Assembly: GCA_964368755.1 (NCBI GenBank)
Contig: CAYJCR010000001.1
Location: 1 to 64,000, forward strand
Length of the DNA stretch: 64,000 nucleotides
Source of the DNA: CALVZT01 sp964368755
GTDB taxonomy: Bacteria; Bacillota; Clostridia; Christensenellales; UBA1242
Reading direction: 5' to 3'
The position numbers were made by a program, and so were the translations under genes. Below, piece by piece: positions 9,101-16,409 of the stretch. The notes beneath the pieces were generated by a model. The model did no database searches and was not told the DNA's origin. It saw nothing but the letters and a program-made list of their open reading frames with translations. Positions within the stretch are counted from its first letter, which is position 1, and each line of letters starts with the position of its first letter.

Positions 9101-10833
9101 GAATAGTATATGAAGTAGCAACTCTTGACTATGTAGACAAATATGATGTTGCATATGCTGGTGTTAATCCTAAGCCTGGAACAGCCTCAGTGTATAGTTT
9201 AACTCTAGATACAGCAATAATTGCTGGTAAGATATATTATATAAGAACTGGGACTGAAGACAACTATATTTTCACTGAAGTTGATCCAAGAGCTTCGCTA
9301 TATGAAAGTGCAGGGGCAGATACTTACAATGCAACTACAGATGCAATAATAGTATCTAACAAGACATACTATACAAGATCAGGAAGTGAAGGATCTTATA
9401 TTTACAGTGAGGTTAATCCAAGCACTTTGGATTGGTATACAATGACAAGTTCGATCTTCTATCGCAAGGCAATAGATGATGAGAATAAGTACAAGTTCGA
9501 TTTTGACAACAGAACATTTACATTCGAGAAATATAAAAACACAGCTACCAAAGTGGAAGGTGTTGCCAAAACATACAATTTGACTATCTCAGAATGGAAC
9601 GGTACAACATATGTTAACTCTAACTATAGAGTATATCTAGGCGATACAAGCGCAAATGTATATCTATTACAGCAAACAGTTCCAGTTAGTGCAGATAAGT
9701 TCTTATATGGTGGAGATACCTTTGATGTATCAACATTGGTTGTAGGGATTGCTGGATTGAGCAATATCAAAGATAATGTATATTGTCTAGTTGATTCAAG
9801 TGTTGCATATATATATGTAAACACATCTGATAGGACAATACTATCGAAGTTCGATCACGCTAGTATCGATTATATATATAGAGATGGTGAGTTATATCAA
9901 AACAACGCAAAGATAACTAAATCAAACAACATTTTTGAACATCTTAATGGAAGTTATTATGAAAGCAAAGGCTTGTTCGTTGACAAAGATGGATATAAGG
10001 TTGTAAGTACTATCTCACTAGGCAAAAATGCAGATGAAAACTATATATTTACATTGAACGAACATAACTATGTATTGAACTATAGGCTTATCAATAATAA
10101 AATAAAATTAGCATACGGAGACAATACTTCAGCTAATATAACTAAAGGCAATGAAAATGTGACGATCACTACAGGAACAACAATTACAAAAGCTTATCTT
10201 GTAGAAGATGGAGATTATTATATCTATTTGGTCATTACTTGGACAAAGGGCTCAGATAATAATATAACAATTGTTAGTGCGGCTGATATAGTAGCATATT
10301 CGTTTGCAAAGCATAATTATTCTTCTTCGAGTTTTGTACTTGCTAATAACATTATTAACATCGTTGGAGAGGATCTAGTATTCAATAGTAGCAATAGTGG
10401 AATGAGTTACAAAATATCTCCAACTGCTGCTGCGACACCTTTGACAATGGGAGATTATGTTTCTGCAAGTGGAGAGGTTGTTGATCTAGATTCGCTTATC
10501 AAAACTGACGCTACATATTCTACTCTTGTTACCATTAGCATTAATGATATGGGACAGGGTAGCGAGGAGTATAAGACATATAATTATCAGGACATTGTGA
10601 CGTTATATTACACTGGCGAAGATATTGACGATGTCATAGCTGGGGCATATTTGGGTAATAGAACGACAACCAATGGAAGAACATTCTATGCGTTATATTA
10701 CAATACTTCAAATGAGATCAGGCTTAGCACGATCACGGAATGTGGTGGAATTGTTCAAGCAGCGATTGTAGTAAAAGCAAGCGACAAAGAGATTGGAAGT
10801 TTTGCTATTATCAATACTGCAAGAGAAGGATAA
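3142..10833 (+). CDS. giant putative surface protein (2563 aa), N-terminally membrane-anchored
   Basis: I do not recognise the family as a whole. Residues 5-32 form one long hydrophobic segment after MKRAFK, which could be an uncleaved signal anchor or a signal peptide. The remaining 2500 residues are polar, rich in Asn, Tyr, Thr, Ser and Asp, and look like a chain of beta-sandwich (Ig-like) domains. No LPxTG motif or C-terminal membrane helix is present; the protein ends in IINTAREG. A short Tyr-rich module recurs near residues 440-475, 1257-1293, 2020-2060 and 2063-2100, the last two in tandem. The gene stands alone between a ribosomal operon and its own strong terminator. A role in adhesion or cell-surface architecture is inferred from size, composition and anchoring only. 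Confidence 0.6.
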   Translation: MKRAFKIIGIVSAVVVGVFGIIFGIVAAVNAGKDNKTKPENLAFSSAAVETVNSFSLKIESMTENADSVAITLTADKSGIINFPSEVKLNETFTVWPIKENGSNVGGNVVLKANYGIIHAECKIFVDVEAVNVEATINTTGLAKDSENNYIIQPGSAVSFGATVTPARALNPTVLDDNTFNTNLKADKEIIYALCADEYYNSEGGFARLLPTDVAQFVYNGTPLTQNIFSTKDYSIENMRIVFLSTTIVNLKAYMHSTYAEQNLDTSTTLVDKTTSMIGYGSEYKEDYVGFNIGNVKPGSMTSLLTSLALYMEEDSKIYLRNTNSDGYNLGLYIRPTSNTVSDTYFDNQLVSINANYKIGTVEFGESGALKIAKAFDQANPLDSYFVITPTGELIGKNDLSLVLKLENGDNDLELTIPISIAYRALNPSIKYFETGKYVKTQDRNIVANKVYYSKSGDVYTKIETPIASSLSNYYEVDSSVDSSSIYFASASNTPLNLDDSFYNQNADLESGSQATLVNPAYGTKYTYSSNATYKTLKYFLPSNYTFEGNADEIKVTQVDVEPTVWAFNSKNRVNYYKTTPDTATILYLDNFREIGNAIAFSYKYGEMTSYINEIVYPTNTGAYLWNIYYNNAEHKYAFYKNTEWYLAECTTSALTSAGISGLPVSVQASINNKTSIFNGNTLYVVSTADNNYGLNKYTIADNPNMTFYANLLQRDGSIEIVDGIVYFGGYSDNIFTIYAKVVATYNGAPYLDSNADYVTITNDGELGIKFQVYDELDIEEIECFVNDCEYNFESKYTFDWSRKILYDNENIYYGPHSDTDVDNDIYVYRIGSDRYTITHSGVSKNGTQLLTRIYLYENENYSVAITKGTNSQIALNKNLSNMEISLSNNISDKNIYCGDSGSYYNQFESIGGSISSEGTSIISTPILESLKTLGSGANTVGDKAADIVITNDGSSYTKNVYIKDKRITEVVAGYYDEVSIPAEIIDNYCVIELNSKRYLCAGDNGFYTYTDGTDYYIVVGDETTHKTYKNNVITGVNITTNTSGKFVYSEDIDNFFYYFVTNTGDIETSGADITTKVADVVNTEISASPSDGKMNLNILSASSGQTYTIEITLADLSENAFIQDTTNTPFEDTDIVCQTVSLTIVVPTLTLSDATDSIGFKNNDILLSNVIEVKDGTTIVTDSSIEYVLANSLDSEYVKIVNKTDGYHLYCLKDLQQNRAITINVRLGNKIIGSKDISLTVPYTTKNITYALSSDTAVNPSKEYYTNASDVYIKVANPTGDPSALGYYEKTLNANTSSNRIALNAGKSYTLSKILDIKDLSSDKAIGYGRYFVFDGKVFGFTITGIQCEGADCSKDTSGDYYVYNNYYLRIVDKNSDEIPDTVEIYELNNYIADTSLQVTPQYDEGDFSGITVVIGGSTRSFGFATTGGSYSMQEEDVDITPEVFSGVTYWPISGTLYAFTITETAGVYSYGQMYRKELGLSTNFASNALDIKKMELTTTSKYVILIEDNLDVLHLNSDSIDATITMTIGSYTKEIYLHLTEIFDDNSIGLYDSQDENKEAVYADNGTNTIKIPALVSDINNHAITNIQATFVKLVSRENISPLPSSTFECDGKAFGYNAGAISYNGVALEQRAGYFVYNDQYAFKVEAEEIEVYNIESTGDLISSAYNNKTLTFESQNISSDMIIMANLHIVFGESSKEIYIDAYKVFGLRAKLRIEVKNDEINSGVSADVSTTSYLDCTSNTGAAVVATDILSGSTYALALGANADGNLQHVDRTTVADDDGKYYEYYYIKIDGVTKVTLKITYDAFLKFEKATLITGYVSEDYVCYLVVQYQSAEYRLPITVRPLVDMGYKITNSSSDPEIVDSNSSLNMLDDRFDISSNDGETRTPTMSLKAYDATGKLLSAEETENIAEINGSNVVINSNTADYILEIIASVEIKDVEETVLFSRSLSYYVAIRRDISFSTYYSYSNGNDYYILPHEFAEGIVYEVATLDYVDKYDVAYAGVNPKPGTASVYSLTLDTAIIAGKIYYIRTGTEDNYIFTEVDPRASLYESAGADTYNATTDAIIVSNKTYYTRSGSEGSYIYSEVNPSTLDWYTMTSSIFYRKAIDDENKYKFDFDNRTFTFEKYKNTATKVEGVAKTYNLTISEWNGTTYVNSNYRVYLGDTSANVYLLQQTVPVSADKFLYGGDTFDVSTLVVGIAGLSNIKDNVYCLVDSSVAYIYVNTSDRTILSKFDHASIDYIYRDGELYQNNAKITKSNNIFEHLNGSYYESKGLFVDKDGYKVVSTISLGKNADENYIFTLNEHNYVLNYRLINNKIKLAYGDNTSANITKGNENVTITTGTTITKAYLVEDGDYYIYLVITWTKGSDNNITIVSAADIVAYSFAKHNYSSSSFVLANNIINIVGEDLVFNSSNSGMSYKISPTAAATPLTMGDYVSASGEVVDLDSLIKTDATYSTLVTISINDMGQGSEEYKTYNYQDIVTLYYTGEDIDDVIAGAYLGNRTTTNGRTFYALYYNTSNEIRLSTITECGGIVQAAIVVKASDKEIGSFAIINTAREG
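9201..9447 (+). repeat. tandem pair of Tyr-rich modules within the giant protein
   Basis: Two adjacent translated modules share the pattern (I/V)xxxKxYYxRxGxExxYIxxEVxPxxxxxY, roughly 38 residues each. Two single copies of the same pattern occur near 4460-4570 and 6910-7025. The repeats are visible at protein level and have diverged in DNA, so they are old duplications. Confidence 0.6.
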
Positions 10834-10850
10834 GATCAACTTTTAATCAT

Positions 10851-10897
10851 AAAAAACATCTTATGTGAGACTTGTTCCTCATAAGATGTTTTTTTGT
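10851..10897 (+). terminator. rho-independent terminator of the giant gene
   Basis: A perfect 10-bp stem ACATCTTATG (10856-10865) with CATAAGATGT (10880-10889), preceded by A-rich sequence and followed by T7. Confidence 0.92.
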
Positions 10898-11059
10898 TAC
10901 AAAAATACGTTTATTTGGTCATAATTAAGCCGATTTGGCGTAATACTTGACTAGTTGATAAATTATTCACAAAATAAATCAAATGTTACCAATAGCGAAC
11001 AGTGTGTGTATAATAATGAGATAAAACATTGGACTAGATAACAATAATATTGCATTTGG

Positions 11060-11088
11060 TTGTCTTTTTGAAAAAAGTGATATATACT
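11060..11088 (+). promoter_or_regulatory. sigma-A promoter of the SEL1-like gene
   Basis: TTGTCT (11060-11065), 17-base spacer, TATACT (11083-11088). The predicted transcript starts near 11095, giving a very short leader that holds only the ribosome binding site AGGAGA (11098-11103). Confidence 0.65.
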
Positions 11089-11108
11089 ATTATCATTAGG
11101 AGAATCGT

Positions 11109-11831
11109 ATGGGTGTATTTGATAACGAAATATATTCTAACAAAGAGAAGTTCAGTGAACTTAGTTTTATTGCGCAACGTGATGTATTTTTGAAGATTCG
11201 TAGTTGGGTACCCAATGTATCCAAAGAGATAAGGGCAGACAAACGTAGATTTGAGAAGATTGTTCTCAAACGTATTGAGCAAGTTGTGACATTTGCAGTT
11301 CAAGGCAATATTCCTGCTCAAGATTATCTTGGGTATATATACAAACGTGGATTTGGAGAATTCTTCCCTGTCAATTATCGTAGGGCGATAGAATGGAATG
11401 TGTTAGCAGCTTCCAATGGGAGTAAGTTCGCACCTCAGAAGATGAAAGCATTCCTAAATCCTGCGATTGATATGATATTGTTAAGTAACAAATGGGCGCA
11501 GATAGTTGAGTTCAACAATTTAACGAAAGGCAATTATTTTTGGTTTTTGAGTCAATATGTATGTGATATATTGCGTAATGAGCTTAAACTCAGCGAACTA
11601 GAGATGATGAAGAAACCTGTTGTTGAAGAAGATGACAATCAGAATAGGACTATTGTTTTCCTTGATAGATTCCGTAACAGAAGTGTTGAGAAGGCTATTG
11701 AACTCCTTGAGAAACAACTTCCAGATAATATTGTTGTCAAAGACAAACAAGGTGTGGCAGAAGACTTGCTCAACGAAGATGAAGAAGACAACAGCTGGGA
11801 TGATGACGATATAGGTCTTGATGAGATTTAA
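11109..11831 (+). CDS. SEL1-like repeat protein with acidic tail, function unknown
   Basis: A 240-residue soluble protein with no signal peptide or membrane helix. Residues about 70-105 contain one or two SEL1/TPR-type helical hairpins (AQDYLGYIYKRGFG, then YRRAIEWNVLAASNGS), which usually mediate protein-protein contacts. The remainder is helical and charged, and the C-terminus is very acidic (DEEDNSWDDDDIGLDEI). The gene is a single transcription unit with its own promoter and terminator. A scaffold or adaptor role is a guess from the repeat type; nothing in the context points to a pathway. Confidence 0.55.
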   Translation: MGVFDNEIYSNKEKFSELSFIAQRDVFLKIRSWVPNVSKEIRADKRRFEKIVLKRIEQVVTFAVQGNIPAQDYLGYIYKRGFGEFFPVNYRRAIEWNVLAASNGSKFAPQKMKAFLNPAIDMILLSNKWAQIVEFNNLTKGNYFWFLSQYVCDILRNELKLSELEMMKKPVVEEDDNQNRTIVFLDRFRNRSVEKAIELLEKQLPDNIVVKDKQGVAEDLLNEDEEDNSWDDDDIGLDEI

Positions 11832-11837
11832 TAAAAT

Positions 11838-11889
11838 ACAGCCGACTTATTAACCCAAAGAGATGGGTATAGTCATGGCTGTTTTTTTA
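11838..11889. terminator. bidirectional terminator between convergent genes
   Basis: ACAGCC (11838-11843) pairs with GGCTGT (11877-11882), with inner GACT/AGTC and ACCC/GGGT pairing. T7 follows on the plus strand and an A-rich tract precedes it, which can also serve the convergent minus-strand gene ending at 11887. Confidence 0.75.
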
Positions 11890-12387
11890 TTGCTCCAATT
11901 GTTTGGCAAAAAAGTCTATCAGGAGTTCAATACTACAAGACAGGCTTTCTAAACCATTTTTTGGTCCAAAAACTGCTAAATATCCAAACATCGTTGATTG
12001 ATACTCTATTGGAAGAAGGAGCATCTTATCTGCATTGAGTTCTTCACACAATGGATTGTCTATGATCATTTGTGTATTGTGTTGAGGGCTGGACAGAACA
12101 AGCTTTGATCCAAGATACTTCTTGCTCATACCTTTGACACAAATAATACCCTCATGGTCAGAGATAAGACAGGGCATATTGGTCTTGATGAATACTGTGT
12201 CAAGACAGTCTTGTGCCAACTGTTCAAGAGTGGCCAGTGGAGAGTGCTTTTGTAATACAACTCTATTGTCATCAATAAATATCTCCATTGCAGAGCCAAT
12301 AGATATCTTGAGTGTCTTGCGCAATTCTTTAGGAATAACTATTCTTCCAAGTTCATCTATCTTGCGCACTATACCTGTTGAATTCAT
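11887..12387 (-). CDS. AbrB/SpoVT-family transcriptional regulator
   Basis: A 166-residue protein with a swapped-hairpin AbrB DNA-binding domain at residues 1-50 (TGIVRKIDELGRIVIPKELR, then ISIGSAMEIFIDDNRVVLQK) joined to a GAF-like effector domain (about 55-166). This is the architecture of SpoVT, the forespore regulator of Bacillus, which is of similar length (178 residues). The longer frame upstream is rejected because AAGGAG lies directly before the ATG at 12387 and MNSTGIVRKIDELGR matches the family start. A sigma-F/G-like promoter precedes it. It may be SpoVT itself or a relative that regulates other stationary-phase genes. Confidence 0.8.
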   Translation of the reverse strand: MNSTGIVRKIDELGRIVIPKELRKTLKISIGSAMEIFIDDNRVVLQKHSPLATLEQLAQDCLDTVFIKTNMPCLISDHEGIICVKGMSKKYLGSKLVLSSPQHNTQMIIDNPLCEELNADKMLLLPIEYQSTMFGYLAVFGPKNGLESLSCSIELLIDFFAKQLEQ

Positions 12388-12431
12388 ATTATTCTCCTTA
12401 TTCATACAGATATTTTGTGAAAAATATGTCA

Positions 12432-12461
12432 TATTATGTAAAAAACAATCAAAAAGCATGA
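12432..12461 (-). promoter_or_regulatory. candidate sigma-F/sigma-G-type promoter of the SpoVT-like gene
   Basis: On the minus strand TCATG (12461-12457), an 18-base spacer and CATAATA (12438-12432). CATAATA fits the -10 element of forespore sigma factors, and TCATG differs from their GHATR -35 at one base. Bacillus spoVT is sigma-G dependent, so the match makes sense, but a chance match in AT-rich DNA cannot be excluded. Confidence 0.4.
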
Positions 12462-12524
12462 GAAATAATATTTTGAAGAATGTAACTTATACTTATGTTT
12501 TTGTTCGCCAATTTGACAGGTATA

Positions 12525-12533
12525 TGTTATAAT
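12525..12533 (+). promoter_or_regulatory. extended -10 promoter of dusB
   Basis: TG (12525-12526), one base, then TATAAT (12528-12533). No good -35 stands at 17 bases, as is common for extended -10 promoters. The predicted start leaves a leader of about 20 nt before the ATG at 12558. Confidence 0.55.
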
Positions 12534-12557
12534 TTGCTTATAAAAAAGTGGGTAGTT

Positions 12558-13502
12558 ATGAAAATAGGAAATGTACAAATTGATAATAATTTATTTTTAG
12601 CCCCTATGGCAGGAGTGACAGATATTGGCTTCAGAAAAGTTTGCCATGAATGTGGGGCTGGTCTTACATATACTGAGATGGTGAGTGTCAAAGGTTTTTA
12701 TTATCGCAGTCAGAGGACTATGGAGATGCTTAAGACTTTTGATGGAGAGCGCCCAGTAGCAGTACAGTTGTTTGGACATGACCCAGAGATGTTTGCCAAA
12801 GTGGTCGGCAGTGGGGTATTGGACAAGTTCGATATCATAGATATAAATATGGGCTGTCCAGCACCCAAGATAGTCAAGAATGGTGATGGTAGTGCTCTAC
12901 TCAAAGATATGACAAGGGCAAGGACTATCATCGAAGCTACTGTAAAGGCAACTACAAAGCCAGTCACGGTGAAGTTCAGAATAGGCTATGATGAAGGCGA
13001 GAATGTGGCTGTTGAGTTCGCTAGGATGTGTGAGCAGGCTGGAGCCAAGGCTATATGTGTGCATGGAAGGACACGTTCGCAATTCTATTCTGGCAAGGCC
13101 AATCTTGAAGTGATAAGGCAGGTCAAACAGAGCGTCACCATTCCTGTTATTGGCAATGGAGATGTTGTGGACAAGGCAAGTTACAAGGCGATGCTAGATA
13201 CGGGAGTTGATGCTGTGATGATCGGCCGTGGGGCTCTTGGACACCCAGAGATTTTTGCCCAACTTATTGGCAAACAAGTTAATATCAGTCATATGGATAT
13301 AATAACCGAACACATTGATACGTTGTTGCTTTATGATAGAATGAGTCAAGAGTTTAAGAAACATCTGCTTTGGTACGTTGGTGGATATCCTGGTTGTAAT
13401 GAGATCAAAGTACAACTTATGCAGGCAGAGAAGTCGCAATATATACCTATACTTAGAGATTTTTTTGATTCACAATCCACAAATGTCAAAAACTGCAATT
13501 AA
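12558..13502 (+). CDS. dusB: tRNA-dihydrouridine synthase
   Basis: This 314-residue FMN enzyme reduces specific uridines in the tRNA D-loop. The TIM-barrel shows LAPMAGVTDIGFRKVCHECGAG at the N-terminus, the catalytic cysteine C100 in DINMGCPAPK, VKFRIGYDEG (about 137-146), CVHGRTR (about 169-175) and the flavin-phosphate region VIGNGDV...VMIGRGALGHP. The C-terminal helical domain ends in NEIKVQLMQAEK. The frame is open upstream, but the ATG at 12558 is chosen because the start MKIGNVQIDNNLFLAPMAG fits the family and GTGGGTAG lies before it. DusB is the usual Firmicutes paralogue; assignment among Dus subtypes is less certain. Confidence 0.93.
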   Translation: MKIGNVQIDNNLFLAPMAGVTDIGFRKVCHECGAGLTYTEMVSVKGFYYRSQRTMEMLKTFDGERPVAVQLFGHDPEMFAKVVGSGVLDKFDIIDINMGCPAPKIVKNGDGSALLKDMTRARTIIEATVKATTKPVTVKFRIGYDEGENVAVEFARMCEQAGAKAICVHGRTRSQFYSGKANLEVIRQVKQSVTIPVIGNGDVVDKASYKAMLDTGVDAVMIGRGALGHPEIFAQLIGKQVNISHMDIITEHIDTLLLYDRMSQEFKKHLLWYVGGYPGCNEIKVQLMQAEKSQYIPILRDFFDSQSTNVKNCN

Positions 13503-13505
13503 TCA

Positions 13506-13550
13506 TTGTACAAAAAAATATAAAAATGTTATCCTATACCTATAGGATAA
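13506..13550 (+). promoter_or_regulatory. promoter and perfect palindrome upstream of the Na/Pi cotransporter
   Basis: TTGTAC (13506-13511), an 18-base spacer and TATCCT (13530-13535) with TG at 13527-13528 form an extended promoter. A perfect inverted repeat, TTATCCTATA (13529-13538), CC, TATAGGATAA (13541-13550), covers the -10 and the predicted start site. No T-run follows, so an operator is more likely than a terminator. Confidence 0.6.
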
Positions 13551-13564
13551 AGAGAGAATATTTG

Positions 13565-15196
13565 ATGGATATAGTATATGGTTTGGCAACCTTTTTTGCT
13601 GGACTTGGACTATTGCTATTCAGTATCAAACTGGTAGGTGAGTCGTTAGAGAAGACTTCTGGTGCAAGACTAAGAAAAAGTTTTTCTACAATGACCAACA
13701 ATAAGTTCAAAGCAGCAGGTCTTGGGTTGGGAGTTACATTACTGTTACAAAGTTCGACTGCTGCAATTGTTATGACAGTTGCACTTTGTGATGCTGGCGT
13801 TATTGCTTTCCTTCAGACTATACCATTAGTTATGGGCATCAATGTTGGAAGTTCTATCACTTTGATACTTGTATCGTTCGGTAGTATCAAGGTTGTTCAA
13901 ATACTTTGTATTCTTGTTTTTGTTGGCGCTGTGATTTTCATTTTTGCTAAAAGTCCTTTTTTGAAAAACATTGGCAAACTTGTCATTGGTCTTGGGGCAT
14001 TATTCCTTGGCATTACTTTGATGTCAAGTGGTATGGCAGTTCTTAATGATCACAACATTTTTGCTTTTATCACACAAGTCACTAATCCTGCCCTACTTAT
14101 ACTTGTGTTCATGCTATTTACTTGTGTGCTTCAGACTTCTATGGGAGCGGCAGCTATACTTGTAACATTCTTGGGAACAGCAGGCATCAGTGGTATCATG
14201 TCATTGCAATCTGCTTTGTGGGCAATGATAGGTATCAATATCGGTACAAGTCTATCGAGTTATCTTGCAACAATAGGCGCATCTAAGAATGCTAAGCGTG
14301 CAGGGTTTATGCATATATTATTCAATACATTAGGTGCAGTTATTTGGTCAATAATATTATTGTTCGTGCCTGTATCCAAAGGTTTGTCAGCGATAACAAG
14401 TATGCCAGGAATGCACATATTTATGTTCGATGTTATGTTCAACCTTGGGACTCTCATTGTGCTATTCCCATTCTCGAAGTTGTGGTATAAACTTGTGATG
14501 AAGATATTTCCTGATAAGAAAAAACACGGTTCGAACAAAGTTTCTGTCAATGTCAAAGGATTGCTAGATACTCCTACAATAGCGCTTGGTTCTCTTATCA
14601 ATAAGACAACCGATATATACAAGAGATCTGCAGAATTGTCATTGCAAAGTATAGACTATGTGCTATTCCATGATGAAAAGATCAAGTCACTTATTCAGAG
14701 AGATTGTATGAGTATTGATGAATCTCTCAACGAACTGGAGAACGGAATACTTCAAGTATCTACTGATGCTTCAGCAAGCGACCAAGACAAGATCAAGAAG
14801 ACTTTGGATATCATTCAGCGTAACAAAGATATCTCCAAGTCAATAAAGAAACTTATTGTGTGTGGCATTGGGGCACCTAAGTCTGCACTTACTATTCAAG
14901 AGAAAAAAGACATTGGGTTATTGCAAGACAAACTTAGACTTATGATTATCGCTTCGCTTACAGCGTTCGATGTTATGGACTTGGATCTTGTTATGGAGAG
15001 AGAACCTCTCATTGTAAGAGTTCTCGAGCTTGGTGCACAAATCAATAACATCAAAGTAACCATGAAAGAATCAGCTGTTGGTAAGGTCAAAGAAAATAAG
15101 AAAACTATTGCTAACTTCACAACACTTACCACTATCCTCAATGAGATAGAATGGTTGGGCGAGAAGTTTACGGCAGTTTCTATATTAGCTTCATAA
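13565..15196 (+). CDS. Na/phosphate cotransporter family protein with PhoU-like domain
   Basis: A 543-residue membrane protein. The first ~310 residues hold two inverted Na/Pi-cotransporter repeats with the family QSS-type motifs (LLQSSTAAIVMTVAL near residue 58, VLQTSMGAAAILV near residue 190) and about eight hydrophobic helices. Residues about 345-543 form a cytoplasmic helical PhoU-like domain (paired three-helix bundles). Such fusions import phosphate with sodium or sense it. The ATG at 13565 is used because the upstream stretch of the open frame lies in the promoter. It is 21 bases before pgk and may be co-transcribed with the glycolytic genes, which consume phosphate. Confidence 0.85.
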   Translation: MDIVYGLATFFAGLGLLLFSIKLVGESLEKTSGARLRKSFSTMTNNKFKAAGLGLGVTLLLQSSTAAIVMTVALCDAGVIAFLQTIPLVMGINVGSSITLILVSFGSIKVVQILCILVFVGAVIFIFAKSPFLKNIGKLVIGLGALFLGITLMSSGMAVLNDHNIFAFITQVTNPALLILVFMLFTCVLQTSMGAAAILVTFLGTAGISGIMSLQSALWAMIGINIGTSLSSYLATIGASKNAKRAGFMHILFNTLGAVIWSIILLFVPVSKGLSAITSMPGMHIFMFDVMFNLGTLIVLFPFSKLWYKLVMKIFPDKKKHGSNKVSVNVKGLLDTPTIALGSLINKTTDIYKRSAELSLQSIDYVLFHDEKIKSLIQRDCMSIDESLNELENGILQVSTDASASDQDKIKKTLDIIQRNKDISKSIKKLIVCGIGAPKSALTIQEKKDIGLLQDKLRLMIIASLTAFDVMDLDLVMEREPLIVRVLELGAQINNIKVTMKESAVGKVKENKKTIANFTTLTTILNEIEWLGEKFTAVSILAS

Positions 15197-15217
15197 AAAA
15201 ACTACAAGGAGAAGATT

Positions 15218-16405
15218 ATGAAAAAGAATATCAAAGACTTAGATGTATCAGGAAAGAAGGTATTGTTGAGGGTGGATTTCAATGTTCCACTAGACGAAGA
15301 GGGTAATATCATAGACGACAACCGTATTATGGAGAGTCTATCTACTATCAACTATCTTATTGAAAATAAAGCAAAGGTTATCATTTGCTCTCATCTTGGT
15401 CGTCCAGAAGGAGAAGTCAACAAGAAGTATTCTTTGGCTCCTGTAGCAAAGAGACTTGAGCAATTGGTCAAAGCGAAGGTGTACTTCGCAGAGGACACAG
15501 TAGGCAAAGATGCTAAGGCCAAAGCAAAGCTATTGGAAGATGGCGAGATCCTTCTTCTCGAGAACTTAAGGTTCCAGAAAGAAGAAGAGGAGAACGACCC
15601 AGCATTTTGCAAGAAGCTTGCTACTTTTGCTGATATATATGTTAATGATGCTTTTGGTACATCTCACCGTAAGCATGCCTCTGTATATGGTGTTGCTAAG
15701 TTGTTGCCAAATGCAGTTGGTTTCTTAGTAGGCAAAGAACTCAAAGTTATCAATCAGATACTTGATGAGCCAAAAAGACCATTTGTAGCAATACTTGGTG
15801 GTGCTAAGGTTAAGGATAAAATAAGCGTTATTGAGAATCTTATGAACAAAGTTGACACTTTGCTCATAGGTGGAGGTATGGCATTTACTTTCCTCAAAGC
15901 AATGGGAGGCTCTATTGGAGACTCTTTGCTCGATGAAGAGAATATAGATTTTGCAAAAAAGATGATTGCACTAGCTCAAGAAAAGAAAGTTAACTTGTTA
16001 TTACCAATAGATATCAAATGTGCTAAGGAGTACAGTAACGATTCTCCAATAGTCCTATCTAAGGCTATGGAGATAGCAGATGGCTATCAAGGGCTAGATA
16101 TTGGACCAAAAACTATTAAATTGTTCAAAAAAGCTATCAAAAAGGCAAAAACCGTTATCTGGAATGGACCACTCGGAGTATATGAGTTCTCTAACTTCAA
16201 GCAAGGAACAGAGAAGATTGCGAAGGCTCTCACTAAGACCAAAGCATTTACTTTCATTGGTGGTGGCGATAGTGCAGCAGCAGTTATTAACTTGGGCTAT
16301 GCAAAGAAAGTAAGTCACATCTCTACTGGTGGAGGAGCCAGTCTCAAACTCCTTGAAGGTAAGACATTGCCTGGAATAGATGTTATAGATGATAAGAAGG
16401 ACTAA
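15218..16405 (+). CDS. pgk: phosphoglycerate kinase
   Basis: This 395-residue glycolytic enzyme transfers phosphate from 1,3-bisphosphoglycerate to ADP. Signatures: KKVLLRVDFNVPLD at residues 13-26, CSHLGRPEG (about 59-67), FGTSHRKHAS (about 146-155), the hinge and nucleotide-binding region AILGGAKVKDKI (about 193-204), and the C-terminal FTFIGGGDSAAAV followed by SHISTGGGASLKLLEGK. The length is normal. AAGGAG precedes the ATG. It is the first glycolytic gene of a pgk-gpmI-tpiA cluster; gap is not in the window. Confidence 0.97.
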   Translation: MKKNIKDLDVSGKKVLLRVDFNVPLDEEGNIIDDNRIMESLSTINYLIENKAKVIICSHLGRPEGEVNKKYSLAPVAKRLEQLVKAKVYFAEDTVGKDAKAKAKLLEDGEILLLENLRFQKEEEENDPAFCKKLATFADIYVNDAFGTSHRKHASVYGVAKLLPNAVGFLVGKELKVINQILDEPKRPFVAILGGAKVKDKISVIENLMNKVDTLLIGGGMAFTFLKAMGGSIGDSLLDEENIDFAKKMIALAQEKKVNLLLPIDIKCAKEYSNDSPIVLSKAMEIADGYQGLDIGPKTIKLFKKAIKKAKTVIWNGPLGVYEFSNFKQGTEKIAKALTKTKAFTFIGGGDSAAAVINLGYAKKVSHISTGGGASLKLLEGKTLPGIDVIDDKKD

Positions 16406-16409
16406 TAAT

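Noticed and set aside
12122..12532. 136-residue plus-strand frame
   Set aside because: It is antisense to the SpoVT-like gene, which has a clear family match and ribosome binding site.
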